Origin: Streptomyces humidus
Lineage (GTDB): Bacteria > Actinomycetota > Actinomycetes > Streptomycetales > Streptomycetaceae
Direction of reading: 5' to 3'
DNA length: 64,000 bases
Assembly: GCF_014649655.1 (NCBI RefSeq)
Contig: NZ_BMTL01000001.1
Coordinates: forward strand, 62,001 to 126,000
Below, in pieces: positions 46,334-57,154 of this stretch. Positions within the stretch are counted from its first letter, which is position 1, and every line of letters starts with the position of its first letter. Made by a program: the position numbers and the translations under genes. The notes under the pieces were generated by a model. That model did no database searches, was not told where the DNA came from, and saw only the letters and a program-made list of their open reading frames with translations.

Positions 46334-47424
46334 AACCGACGCTCACGACCGAACTCGTCACCGACGAGCGGGACTTCGCCGAACTCGCGCCCGCCTGGGG
46401 CCGCCTGTACGGGCGGTGCGCCACGGCCACCCCGTTCCAGAGCCACGCCTGGCTGCACTCCTGGTGGCTGTCGTACGGGCGGCGCGGCCGGCTGCGGCTG
46501 CTGCTGGTCCGCGACGGCGGTGAGCTCGTCGCCGCGGCCCCGCTGACCGCCGTCCGCCGCCCGCTGCCCGCGCTCGTGCCGCTCGGCGGGTCGATCTCCG
46601 ACTACGGTGACGTCCTCGTCGACGACGAGCGCGGCGGGCGGGCCCTCGACGCGCTCACCGCAGGGCTCGCCGGGGCCGCCCGGACCGCGCTGGTCGACTT
46701 CCGCGAAGTACGGCCGGGCAGCGCGGTGGAGCAGGTCTACGAACGCTGGCACGGGCCGCGCCGGCGGGTGAACGACTCGGTGTGCCTGGAGCTGCCGGCC
46801 CTGCCCATGGAGGATCTGGTGGCCCGGCTGCCGTCGGCGAAGGCCCAGCGGGTGCGCGCCAAGCTGCGCAAGCTGGCCGCGCTCGGCGTGGAGCGCAGGG
46901 CGGTGCGCCCGGAGGAGGTCGATCCGGCGCTGCGGCGGCTGCTGGAACTGCATCGACTGCAGTGGCGGGAACGCAAAGTGACGGGAGAGCACCTGCGCTC
47001 CCGCTTCTGCGAGCACCTGGTGCGCTCGGTCGGACCGATGGTGCGCGCCGGGGACGCGGTGGTCACCGAGTTCCGGCTGGACGACGACGTCGTGGCCGTC
47101 GACCTGACCCTGCTGTCGCGGCGGCTGGCCGGGGGCTATCTGTACGGCGCCCATCCGCGGCTGCGGGAGAGCAAGGCGGACGTCGCGGTGATGCTGCTGG
47201 ACGCGTGCGCCGAGCACACCCGGGGCGAGGGACGCGCCGCCCTCAGTCTGCTGCGCGGCAACGAGCCGTACAAGCACCACTGGCGGCCGGAGCCGGTCGT
47301 CAACCAGCGGCTGCTGCTGGCCCGTCGGCGCACCGCCCCGCTGCTGTCGGCGGCCGTGTGCGACGTGGCCGCGCGGCGGCGCGGCAAGGAGTTGCTGCTC
47401 CGCCTGGAGGAGCGGAGGGAGTGA
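46330..47424 (+). CDS. GNAT/FemAB-like acyltransferase (BioF2-like)
   Basis: A 364-residue acyltransferase. The N-terminus TELVTDERDFAELAPAWGRL, FQSHAWLHSWWLSYG and the C-terminal VDLTLLSRRLAGGYLYGAHP, LSLLRGNEPYKHHW are typical of the GNAT proteins found in exopolysaccharide operons, often called CelD/BcsL or FemAB-like. It probably adds an acyl or aminoacyl group to the polymer. GTG overlaps the upstream stop; it is the last gene of the operon. Confidence 0.85.
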   Translation: MKPTLTTELVTDERDFAELAPAWGRLYGRCATATPFQSHAWLHSWWLSYGRRGRLRLLLVRDGGELVAAAPLTAVRRPLPALVPLGGSISDYGDVLVDDERGGRALDALTAGLAGAARTALVDFREVRPGSAVEQVYERWHGPRRRVNDSVCLELPALPMEDLVARLPSAKAQRVRAKLRKLAALGVERRAVRPEEVDPALRRLLELHRLQWRERKVTGEHLRSRFCEHLVRSVGPMVRAGDAVVTEFRLDDDVVAVDLTLLSRRLAGGYLYGAHPRLRESKADVAVMLLDACAEHTRGEGRAALSLLRGNEPYKHHWRPEPVVNQRLLLARRRTAPLLSAAVCDVAARRRGKELLLRLEERRE

Positions 47425-47472
47425 GCCGGTGGCGACAGGTCCTGACGCGGGCCTGCGCCTCCGCACGGCGGT

Positions 47473-48915
47473 TCACCAGTCGGGCGACCACCGGTTCGGG
47501 CGGATGCACAGCTTGCCGCCGAGCCAGTACTCGACCCAGTCGCCGAGGTCCATCGGTGTGCAGTCCACCGCGGGTTCGCCGGCCGGAGCCGTCGTGGGCG
47601 GCACGGACGGTTCCTGGGAGGGCGCCGGGGCCGTCGGCCTCGTGCTCGGCTCGGCGTCGCGGCCGGACAGCAGCGAACGGTAGACCTCGGACGAGCGGGG
47701 GTTCTGCGTGCACTGCCACACGCCGTGCGGGCAGTAGTCGGTCAGCGTGTTGTACAGCGGCCGGTGCTCGTCCATCCAGGCGATCATGCGCCGCATGTAC
47801 TCGGCGTTGTCGCCGTTGCGGAAGAGTCCCCATTCCGGATAGGAAATGGGCTTGCCGTGGGCCTTGGCGAAGTCCACCTGCGCCTGGAGCCCGTACGGTT
47901 CTTTGACCTGCTCGTCGAACGACAGGCCGGTCGGCTGGTCGTAGGAGTCCATTCCCACGATGTCGACGGTGTCGTCCCCGGGATAGCACTCGGTCCAGGG
48001 AACGGCGTCCTTGCCGCGGGTCGGCGTGAAGTCGAACCGGAATCTCTGGCCCGGCACCGACCGCATCGTCGAGACGATCCTGCGCCAGTACGTCTTCCAG
48101 GCCTGCGGGTCCGGCCCGCAGCGATGGGTGTACGTGACGCCGTTCATCTCCCAGCCGAGCACGATCACCGTGTCCGGCACCTTCAGCGCGACCAGCCGCT
48201 CGGCGAGGGCCCTGAAGTGGTGATCGAACTCTCCGGCCGCGCCCTGCTGCAGCAGACCGCGCACCTCCGCGTCGGAGACGTCCTCCTCGTTGCGCTCCAT
48301 CATGGGCACGTTGAGGACGAGCATCCGGTCGTCCTTCTCCAGCCGCCAGTCCGCCCACACGTCGAGGAAGCCGGGCGGGCCCTCGATGTTGTGCCACCGG
48401 TCGCCCGGCAGATAGGTGTGGCCGACGCGCAGCTTCGAGCCGCCCAGCCACTCGCTGAGCTCGGCGATCCGGGCCACGCCCAGGGCGCCGTAGTCGAGAT
48501 AGGCGCCGAAGGCGAGGTCGCTCTTCGCGGCCGCCGCGGACGGGGTCGGCGCGGACGGGGTCGGCGCGGCGGCCACGCCGGACGGACGTTGACTCTGAGC
48601 CGACGTCAGCGGCGCGGAAGGCCGGACCCCCGTCGCGCCCGGCACGGCAACGGTTGGGGCGGTCGGAGGGCGCGCCGGAGCGGTCGGGATGCGCGGCGGG
48701 ACGGTCGGGGCGGGAGCCGGAGCGATCGGAGGGTGCGCCGGAACCGTCGGGGTGTGCGCCGGGACGGTCGGGATGGGAGCGGGAGGATCGGCGACCCGCA
48801 CCACCCCCGCACCCGCGGCGAATCCAGGTCCGGATGCCAGGACGGCCGAGGCCGCGACCGCCGCCGCGACCACGGCCAGCCGTCGGGACCGTGCGCGTCG
48901 CCGCTGGGGAGCCAT
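47473..48915 (-). CDS. Secreted glycoside hydrolase, GH26-like
   Basis: A 480-residue exported enzyme. Signal peptide RRRARSRRLAVVAAAVAASA; a Pro/Thr/Ala-rich linker to about 130 (PTVPAHTPTVPAHPP); then a catalytic TIM-barrel. Acid/base Glu is in VIVLGWEMNGVTYTHRCG and nucleophile Glu in ISYPEWGLF. ATG at 48915 with GGAGCAGG was chosen over one six codons upstream. It converges on the polysaccharide operon, with only 48 bases between, and may trim or release the polymer. Cysteines in the C-terminal tail (VDCTPMDLG, KLCIRP) suggest a disulfide. Confidence 0.85.
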   Translation of the reverse strand: MAPQRRRARSRRLAVVAAAVAASAVLASGPGFAAGAGVVRVADPPAPIPTVPAHTPTVPAHPPIAPAPAPTVPPRIPTAPARPPTAPTVAVPGATGVRPSAPLTSAQSQRPSGVAAAPTPSAPTPSAAAAKSDLAFGAYLDYGALGVARIAELSEWLGGSKLRVGHTYLPGDRWHNIEGPPGFLDVWADWRLEKDDRMLVLNVPMMERNEEDVSDAEVRGLLQQGAAGEFDHHFRALAERLVALKVPDTVIVLGWEMNGVTYTHRCGPDPQAWKTYWRRIVSTMRSVPGQRFRFDFTPTRGKDAVPWTECYPGDDTVDIVGMDSYDQPTGLSFDEQVKEPYGLQAQVDFAKAHGKPISYPEWGLFRNGDNAEYMRRMIAWMDEHRPLYNTLTDYCPHGVWQCTQNPRSSEVYRSLLSGRDAEPSTRPTAPAPSQEPSVPPTTAPAGEPAVDCTPMDLGDWVEYWLGGKLCIRPNRWSPDW

Positions 48916-49262
48916 GCCTGCTCCTCTCTCCACTCTCGCGTAACGCGCACTGCCCGCGCATTACTGACATTCAGTCATATAAAGGTCACACGAAATGGAA
49001 TCGCGCTACCGCCGTTACGGCTTTCGAGTGCCTCGATCGCCCATATCGGCGAAACGAGCGACCGTGGTGGCAGTCGGCCCGCTCACCGCACAGCGGCCTC
49101 GGCTGAGACGGGCGCGACTGGTTCCACGCCGAAGGCCCCGGCGGGCCGAGCGGGGCGACCCCTGCGCCGGGCCGGCTCGAGGCGGCGCCGCCCGTACGCG
49201 GCTGAGACGGGCGACGGGGAACGGGTGCCGGACGCGAGGAGAGCGTCCGGCACCCGTGGGGT
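48916..49262. other. Intergenic region with terminator
   Basis: About 346 bases between the GH26-like start and the end of the long chaplin gene. It contains the long-chaplin terminator (49221-49257) and the hydrolase promoter region, AT-richer near 48960-49000. No gene is seen. Confidence 0.5.
49221..49257 (-). terminator. Terminator of long chaplin gene
   Basis: A perfect 15-bp stem, ACGGGTGCCGGACGC with its complement around 7 bases, ending six bases before the stop codon of the gene on the minus strand. Confidence 0.8.
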
Positions 49263-50696
49263 TCAGCGACGCGACGCGCCCCTGCCGCGCCGGTACAGGA
49301 GGGCGCCGCCCGCGATGAGCACCGCGCTGACACCGGAGGCGGCCAGCAGCAGCGCACTGTCACTGCCGGTGTCCGGCAACTGGGGCGGGGTGTGCCCGCC
49401 ACCGCTGTGCGGAGGGGTGGCGTCCCCGCCACCGGGCGGAGGCGTGCTGTGCTCCCCGTACGGAGGCGGCGTCGAATGACCACCATCAGGCGGAGTGCTG
49501 TGCTCCCCGTACGGAGGCGGAGGCGTGCTGTGCTCCCCGTACGCGGGCGGAGGCGTGCTGTGCTCCCCATACGCGGGCGGCTTCGAATGACCACCACCAG
49601 GCGGGGTGCTGTGCTCCCCGTATGCAGGCGGCTTCGAATGACCGCCGGCGGGCGGACGCGCGCTGTGATCCCCGTACGCGGGCGGAGGCGTGCTGTGCTC
49701 CCCATACGCAGGCGGCTTCGAATGACCACCGGCGGGCGGACGCGCGCTGTGATCCCCGTACGCGGGCGGAGGCGTGCTGTGCTCCCCATACGCAGGCGGC
49801 TTCGAATGACCACCGGCGGGCGGACGCGCGCTGTGATCCCCATACGCGGGCGGAGGCGTGCTGTGCTCCCCATACGCAGGCGGCTTCGAATGACCACCAC
49901 CAGGCGGAGGCGTACTGGGATCCCCGTACGCAGGCGGCTTCGAATGACCGCCGGCGGGCGGAGTGCTGTGCTCCCCGTAGGCGGGCGGCTTCGAATGACC
50001 GCCGGCGGGCGGAGGTGTACTGGGATCCCCGTACGCGGGCGGCGTCGAATGACCGCCGGTCGGCGGGGTGTGGGTCCCGGCGCCGCACGTGTCGCCGTAG
50101 CCTCCGCAGTCGTCGCCCGGGCCGTTGCTCACGTCGTCGTCCCCGTATCCGGAGGCGGCACCGTGGTCCCCGTATCCGGAGTCGGCCTCCGGGTCCTTGT
50201 GGCCGGCGTCGGCACCGGGGTCCCCGAATCCGGAGTCGGCGCTGGAGCCCCCGTCACCGGGGTCGACGCCGGAGTCCTTGTGTCCGAGTCCGAGGTCGTC
50301 CTGAGAGACGGCGTCGCCCAGGCCATCGCCCAGGCCGTCGCCCAAGTCGCCGTCCTCAGAGCCGACCTCGTCGTCTCCGTCCCCGGCGTCGTCGGCGGCG
50401 TCGTCGACGGCGTCGTGCGGTGCGGCGGGTGAGAGGCGCCGGTTCGTGGCCGACGCGTCAGCACAGGAATCGCCGAACGCGAAGTCGAGCGCCGCGGCGA
50501 CGTCGGCCGAATTGCCGCAGGCGTTCACCGGTACGTGCGCAGGCGCCTGGGCGTGGCTGCCCGACACGGCTCCGGGCGCCGCCTTGGCGGCCCCCTCCGC
50601 CTGCGAGTCAGCGAGGGCGTAACCGCCCCCGCACAGGGACAGGATGCTCGTCGCTGCGGCCGCCGCGACCATTCCCCTGCTCAGGGTCTGTCGCAA
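49263..50696 (-). CDS. Long, cell-wall-anchored chaplin with tandem repeats and LPxTG
   Basis: A 477-residue surface protein. Residues 1-30 form a signal peptide (MVAAAAATSILSLCGGGYALA). One chaplin domain follows (EGAAKAAPGAVSGSHAQAP, VPVNACGNSADVAAALDF, GDSCAD). Then come an acidic Gly/Asp region (DGLGDGLGDAVSQDD), a Pro-rich wall-spanning part of GGHSKPPAYGEHSTPP-type repeats, LPDTG, a hydrophobic helix and RRGRGASRR. This is the long, sortase-attached chaplin class (ChpA-D), though with one domain only. TTG at 50696 was chosen: AGGAAG lies upstream and a strong terminator lies between it and the alternative GTG at 50813. Confidence 0.88.
   Translation of the reverse strand: MRQTLSRGMVAAAAATSILSLCGGGYALADSQAEGAAKAAPGAVSGSHAQAPAHVPVNACGNSADVAAALDFAFGDSCADASATNRRLSPAAPHDAVDDAADDAGDGDDEVGSEDGDLGDGLGDGLGDAVSQDDLGLGHKDSGVDPGDGGSSADSGFGDPGADAGHKDPEADSGYGDHGAASGYGDDDVSNGPGDDCGGYGDTCGAGTHTPPTGGHSTPPAYGDPSTPPPAGGHSKPPAYGEHSTPPAGGHSKPPAYGDPSTPPPGGGHSKPPAYGEHSTPPPAYGDHSARPPAGGHSKPPAYGEHSTPPPAYGDHSARPPAGGHSKPPAYGEHSTPPPAYGDHSARPPAGGHSKPPAYGEHSTPPGGGHSKPPAYGEHSTPPPAYGEHSTPPPPYGEHSTPPDGGHSTPPPYGEHSTPPPGGGDATPPHSGGGHTPPQLPDTGSDSALLLAASGVSAVLIAGGALLYRRGRGASRR
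49627..49878. repeat. Three 84-bp tandem repeats within long chaplin gene
   Basis: Near-identical 84-bp units start at 49627, 49711 and 49795 (each begins GGCGGCTTCGAATGACC). Each encodes 28 residues with two PAYG(E/D)HS cores. Flanking DNA at 49440-50060 holds more diverged copies of the same sub-units. Recent duplication or slippage is likely. Confidence 0.9.
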
Positions 50697-50730
50697 TCTC
50701 GTTGTCTTCCTGCTCGGAGGAGTGGGAAAA

Positions 50731-50766
50731 GCCGGCCCTGGACGATCGGATCCTTCCAGGGCCGGC
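50731..50766 (-). terminator. Terminator between short and long chaplin genes
   Basis: A perfect 12-bp stem GCCGGCCCTGGA with its complement around 12 bases, 34 bases after the short chaplin stop. It separates the two transcription units and supports the TTG start of the long chaplin. Confidence 0.85.
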
Positions 50767-50799
50767 TCGGCCCAGCCGTACGGCTGGTGTGATCCGTCG

Positions 50800-51027
50800 T
50801 CAGCGGTTGACACAGACGGTGCCGATGTTCGGGCTCAGCAAGCTCAGAAGCCCGAAGGAGTTGCCGCACAGATTGGTCTGCGTGTGGGTCGGGATCTGCA
50901 CCAGGTTGCCGGACAGGAAACCCGAGGAACCGATGGTCGCACCGTTGGCCTCGGCATCGGCGAAGGCCGGCGCGGCACCTCCGAGGGCAAGGACCAGACC
51001 CGCGACGACGGCAGCGGTCTTCTTCAT
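50800..51027 (-). CDS. Short chaplin
   Basis: A 75-residue chaplin. Signal peptide MKKTAAVVAGLVLALGGAAP ending in AFA. The domain EANGATIGSSGFLSGNLVQIP, TQTNLCGNSFGLLSLLSPNI, GTVCVNR has both cysteines but is diverged, with SFGLLSLLSP in place of NPAFG-type residues. AAGGGAA precedes the ATG. It is transcribed away from the first rodlin. Confidence 0.92.
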   Translation of the reverse strand: MKKTAAVVAGLVLALGGAAPAFADAEANGATIGSSGFLSGNLVQIPTHTQTNLCGNSFGLLSLLSPNIGTVCVNR

Positions 51028-51370
51028 GGAATTCCCTTCATTGCGGTCACGCCTCCATGGCGGCCGAAACCGAGCGAGCGCAACAGGAACGGCTCGCATC
51101 GTGACCTGCGGACTGCACACGAGGGATAGACCGTCGGATTAGCGGACAAACGTTTACCGCCGGGTAATTCACTCGAATGCTTCACCGCGTCCATGGATTC
51201 GGGGATTCCGCAAGGACGTAAAGCGCCTCACCTTTTACGGCTCTTCACTCGTCCGACGTGCGGACGCCTTCGCAATATGGGCCATCAGAGTGAACGGGAG
51301 CAACCAAACAGGGCGGAGACAGTTGGTCAGAACGCTCCGGTGGACGGGGTTTTTCAGAAGGGAATCAGAA

Positions 51371-51775
51371 GTGATCAAGAAGGTACTGGCTGCCGCAGCG
51401 GTCGCCGCCTCCGTCGTCGGCGCCGCTGCCGCCGCCGCATCTCCGGCGCTGGCCATCGGCAACGACAGCGGCACCACCTCCGCCAGCGGAAACGGCGCCA
51501 GCCAGGCGTTCGGCAACTCGGCCACTTACGGCAACATGAGCCCCCAGCTGGCGCTCATCCAGGGATCCCTCAACAAGCCCTGCATCGCCCTGCCGGCCAA
51601 GCTCAACACCCCGCTCCCGGGTGGCGGCCCGCTGCTCCAGGACGTCCCGATCCTGTCGTCGTCGCAGAACCAGCAGTGCGTCGAGAACAGCACCCAGGCC
51701 AAGGGCGACGACCCGCTGTCTCACATCCTGGACGACATCTCCCTGCTCTCCGGCAACGGTGCGGGCAACCGCTGA
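51371..51775 (+). CDS. Rodlin (RdlA/RdlB family), first copy
   Basis: A 134-residue secreted rodlin, which organises chaplin filaments into the rodlet layer. Signal peptide VIKKVLAAAAVAASVVGAAA, ending in SPALA. The mature part is characteristic: IGNDSGTTSASGNGASQAFG, NMSPQLALIQGSLNKPCIAL, SSSQNQQCVENSTQAKGDD, PLSHILDDISLLSGNGAGNR. GTG at 51371 has AAGGGAA upstream. A paralogue lies 1.7 kb downstream; the two share most of the mature sequence. Confidence 0.95.
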   Translation: MIKKVLAAAAVAASVVGAAAAAASPALAIGNDSGTTSASGNGASQAFGNSATYGNMSPQLALIQGSLNKPCIALPAKLNTPLPGGGPLLQDVPILSSSQNQQCVENSTQAKGDDPLSHILDDISLLSGNGAGNR

Positions 51776-51832
51776 GCCCCACTCCGCGAACGGGTTCTCG
51801 TCCTGAGCCCCCGGGGTGGATTCTCTGCCCGG

Positions 51833-51866
51833 ACGGCGGGCCGCCGGATCATCGGCGGCCCGCCGT
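51833..51866. terminator. Terminator after first rodlin
   Basis: A perfect 14-bp stem ACGGCGGGCCGCCG with its complement around GATCAT, 58 bases after the rodlin stop. It ends 16 bases before the start of the LCP gene. Confidence 0.8.
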
Positions 51867-51881
51867 TCTACTGTGCGGCGC

Positions 51882-52931
51882 GTGACGATCAAGAGACACC
51901 TTCGGCCCCGCCGCCTGGCGATTCCCGGAATCGTCCTGGCCGCCACCGGCGCGCTGCTGGGCAGTTCCGCACTGCCCCCACTGCCCGGGTTCGGCGCCCG
52001 GGAACACGCTCCGCGCGCGCTGAACATCCTGCTGATGGGAACCGACGAACGGGACAGCATCAGCGTCACCGAGAAGAACGAGTTCCACGCCGGCGGCCAT
52101 CCCTGCGGCTGCACCGACGTCCTGATGCTGGTCCACCTCTCGGCCCGCCGGGACCGCGTCACCGTGATCGGCATGCCCCGCGACTCCTCCGCGGAGATTC
52201 CGTCGTACCACGACGAGGCGAGCGGCGTGCAGAGGCCGTCCCATCCGGCGAAACTCAACGCGGCCTATCAGGAGGGCGGACCGGAACTCACGACCCGCAC
52301 CGTGCAGTCGATGACCGGCGTGAACGTCGACCGCTTCGTGCAGGTGGACTTCCGGCGCTTCATCGACACGGTGGACGCGGCCGGCGGCGTCGAGGTGTGC
52401 ACGACACGGCCGCTCAAGGACTCCGCGACCAAACTGGACCTCGCACCCGGCAAGCACCGGCTGGGCGGCGGCCGGGCGCTGGAGTACGTCCGTTCACGCC
52501 ATGTCGACTCCAGCGCCGACCTCGGCCGCATCCAGCGTCAGCAGCGTTTCCTCGTACAGGCGTTGCGCGGGCTGCAGGCACGCAGGCTGCTCAGTGATCC
52601 CGGGCGCGCGCTCTTCCTGACGCGTACGCTGCTCGGGGGCGGCCGGCAGGGGTTCTCCGTGAACGAACTCGCCCAGGAGGCGGTCGCTCTCGGCAGGCTG
52701 CCGGCCTCGGCGACAGAGTTCACGATCGTGCCGATCAGCGGCTACGCGCCGGCCTCCCTGGGCATCGGCTCGGCGCTGGCCTGGGACGCGAGGAAAGCGG
52801 ACGCGCTCTTCGGGAAGGTACGCAGGGACGAGCCGCTGCTCGCGAAGGGCGAGAGCCACGAGCCGCAGGACCCGCCGACCGTCCTCGGCAGCACGGTGCC
52901 GGTACGCGGGAGCGCGTACGCGTGTGCCTGA
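51882..52931 (+). CDS. LytR-CpsA-Psr (LCP) family protein
   Basis: A 349-residue membrane-anchored phosphotransferase that attaches polymers (teichoic acid or polysaccharide) to peptidoglycan. One membrane helix near residues 12-30 (RLAIPGIVLAATGALLGSSA). Family motifs: ILLMGTDERDS, VIGMPRDSSAEIPSY, KLNAAYQEGG, YVRSRHVDSSADLGRIQRQQRFL. GTG at 51882 lies close behind the rodlin terminator; a longer frame to 51816 would overlap the terminator. Located between two rodlin genes and near the polysaccharide operon, it may anchor that polymer to the wall, which is inference. Confidence 0.9.
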   Translation: MTIKRHLRPRRLAIPGIVLAATGALLGSSALPPLPGFGAREHAPRALNILLMGTDERDSISVTEKNEFHAGGHPCGCTDVLMLVHLSARRDRVTVIGMPRDSSAEIPSYHDEASGVQRPSHPAKLNAAYQEGGPELTTRTVQSMTGVNVDRFVQVDFRRFIDTVDAAGGVEVCTTRPLKDSATKLDLAPGKHRLGGGRALEYVRSRHVDSSADLGRIQRQQRFLVQALRGLQARRLLSDPGRALFLTRTLLGGGRQGFSVNELAQEAVALGRLPASATEFTIVPISGYAPASLGIGSALAWDARKADALFGKVRRDEPLLAKGESHEPQDPPTVLGSTVPVRGSAYACA

Positions 52932-53060
52932 GGGGCGCGCGACCGTCGCGTTCGGTGCGCTGGGCCGATCGGGGCACAGCACGCAACCCCGGGCGGGTGC
53001 GGGACGTTGTTGATCTCGCAGCTCCTCTCCCGGAGTCCGCCTTCTCGAAGGGAAAAAACC

Positions 53061-53459
53061 ATGAAGAAGCTGTGGGCAGCCGCGGCCGTCGCCGCCTCCG
53101 TGGCCGGTCTCGCGGCCGGGTCCGCGACCCAGGCCCTGGCCATCGGCGATGACAGCGGCACCACCTCTGCCAGCGGCAACGGCGCCTCGTCGGAATTCGG
53201 CAACTCGGCCACGTTCGGCAACATGAGCCCGCAGCTGTCGCTGGTCCAGGGGTCGCTGAACAAGCCCTGCATCGCCCTGCCGGCCAAGCTCAACGCCGGC
53301 ACGCTGGGTCTCGGCGCGCTCCAGGACGTCCCGGTCCTGTCGTCGTCGCAGAACCAGCAGTGCGTCGAGAACAGCACCCAGGCCAAGGGCGACGACCCGC
53401 TGTCGCACGTCCTGGACGACATCTCGGTCCTGGCGGGCAACGGCCTGGGCAACCGCTGA
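53061..53459 (+). CDS. Rodlin (RdlA/RdlB family), second copy
   Basis: A 132-residue rodlin with signal peptide MKKLWAAAAVAASVAGLAAG, ending in TQALA, and mature IGDDSGTTSASGNGASSEFG, NMSPQLSLVQGSLNKPCIAL, SSSQNQQCVENSTQAKGDD, PLSHVLDDISVLAGNGLGNR. GAAGGGAA precedes the ATG. It runs in the same direction as the first rodlin, separated by the LCP gene. Confidence 0.95.
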   Translation: MKKLWAAAAVAASVAGLAAGSATQALAIGDDSGTTSASGNGASSEFGNSATFGNMSPQLSLVQGSLNKPCIALPAKLNAGTLGLGALQDVPVLSSSQNQQCVENSTQAKGDDPLSHVLDDISVLAGNGLGNR

Positions 53460-53480
53460 GACGCTGCCTGACGTACCGCC

Positions 53481-53514
53481 ACGGCGGGTCACCGGTTCTC
53501 CGGTGACCCGCCGT
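53481..53514. terminator. Terminator after second rodlin
   Basis: A perfect 15-bp stem ACGGCGGGTCACCGG with its complement, 21 bases after the stop, between convergent rodlin and ABC permease genes. Confidence 0.85.
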
Positions 53515-53538
53515 TCCGCGTTCCGCGCGGAGGGGGCG

Positions 53539-54389
53539 TCACGACACGACGTCCTTGCGGGCGAAGCCGCGGAATGCCAGGGCGAACAGCACCAGGGCGT
53601 AGGTCACGGAGACGGCGGCGCCCTGGATCATGCCGGACCACTCGGGGGTGGGCTGGACGGCGTCGGCCCACGCGAACTGCCAGTGCGCGGGCAGGAAGTC
53701 GCGCCAGTCGCCGAGGGCGGTGACGGCGTCCAGGACGTTGCCGACGATGGTCAGGCCGACGGCGCCGCCGACCGCGCCGAGAGGGGCGTCCGTCCTGGTC
53801 GACAGCCAGAACGCCAGCCCCGCGGTGACCAGTTGGGAGACGAAGACGTACCCGACGACGACCACCAGACGCTGGGCGGCGGTGCCCGGGTCGAGCGCGC
53901 CGCCGGTGGGCAGCTCCAGCGGGCCCCAGCCGTAGGCCGCGGAGCCGACCACGAGGGCGACGACCGGCAGCAGGACCATCGCGGCCAGGCTGAGGCCGAG
54001 CCCGACGACGAGCTTGGACCACAGCAGGCGGGCGCGGGGCACGGGCGCGGCGAGCAGATAGCGCAGGGAGGACCAGCCGGCCTCCGAGGCGACCGTGTCC
54101 CCGCAGAACAGGGCGACGGGGATGACGAGCAGGAAGCCGGCCGAGACGAACAGGTTGACCGCGGCGAAGTTGGCGCCGGACGCCGTCGCCGTGTCCATCA
54201 GGGTCACCTGGCTGTTGCGGCCGCCGGGCTCGCCGCCGATGGCGAAGGCGATGAGCAGCACGAAGGGCAGGACGGCCAGGATGCCGCCCATGATCAGCGT
54301 GCGACGGCGCTTGAGCTGGCGGACCAGCTCGACGCGCAGCGGCAGGGTGCGGGACGCCTGGTAGCCGGAGGCGACCTCGGTGAGGGTGC

Positions 54390-54393
<4 letters not shown>
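53539..54393 (-). CDS. ABC transporter permease (ABC-2 type)
   Basis: A 284-residue membrane protein with six hydrophobic segments (TLIMGGILAVLPFVLLIAFA, FLLVIPVALFCGDTVASEAG, LVVGLGLSLAAMVLLPVVAL and others). EAGWSSLRYLLAAPVPRARLL is typical of ABC-2 permeases. ATG at 54393 overlaps the stop of the upstream hydrolase-ATPase fusion (ATGA), which supplies its ATPase. The substrate is unknown. Confidence 0.9.
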
Positions 54394-57035
<2,642 letters not shown>

Positions 57036-57154
57036 GCTTCAACCGTACGGGGTCAACCTGTCATGGGGTTGTCGACCGCAGGCCGAACCTCGCACCCTCC
57101 CGGCGGCGTACACGGATGCTCCGGCGTACCGCGGACGCGGTACGCCGGGGGGGT

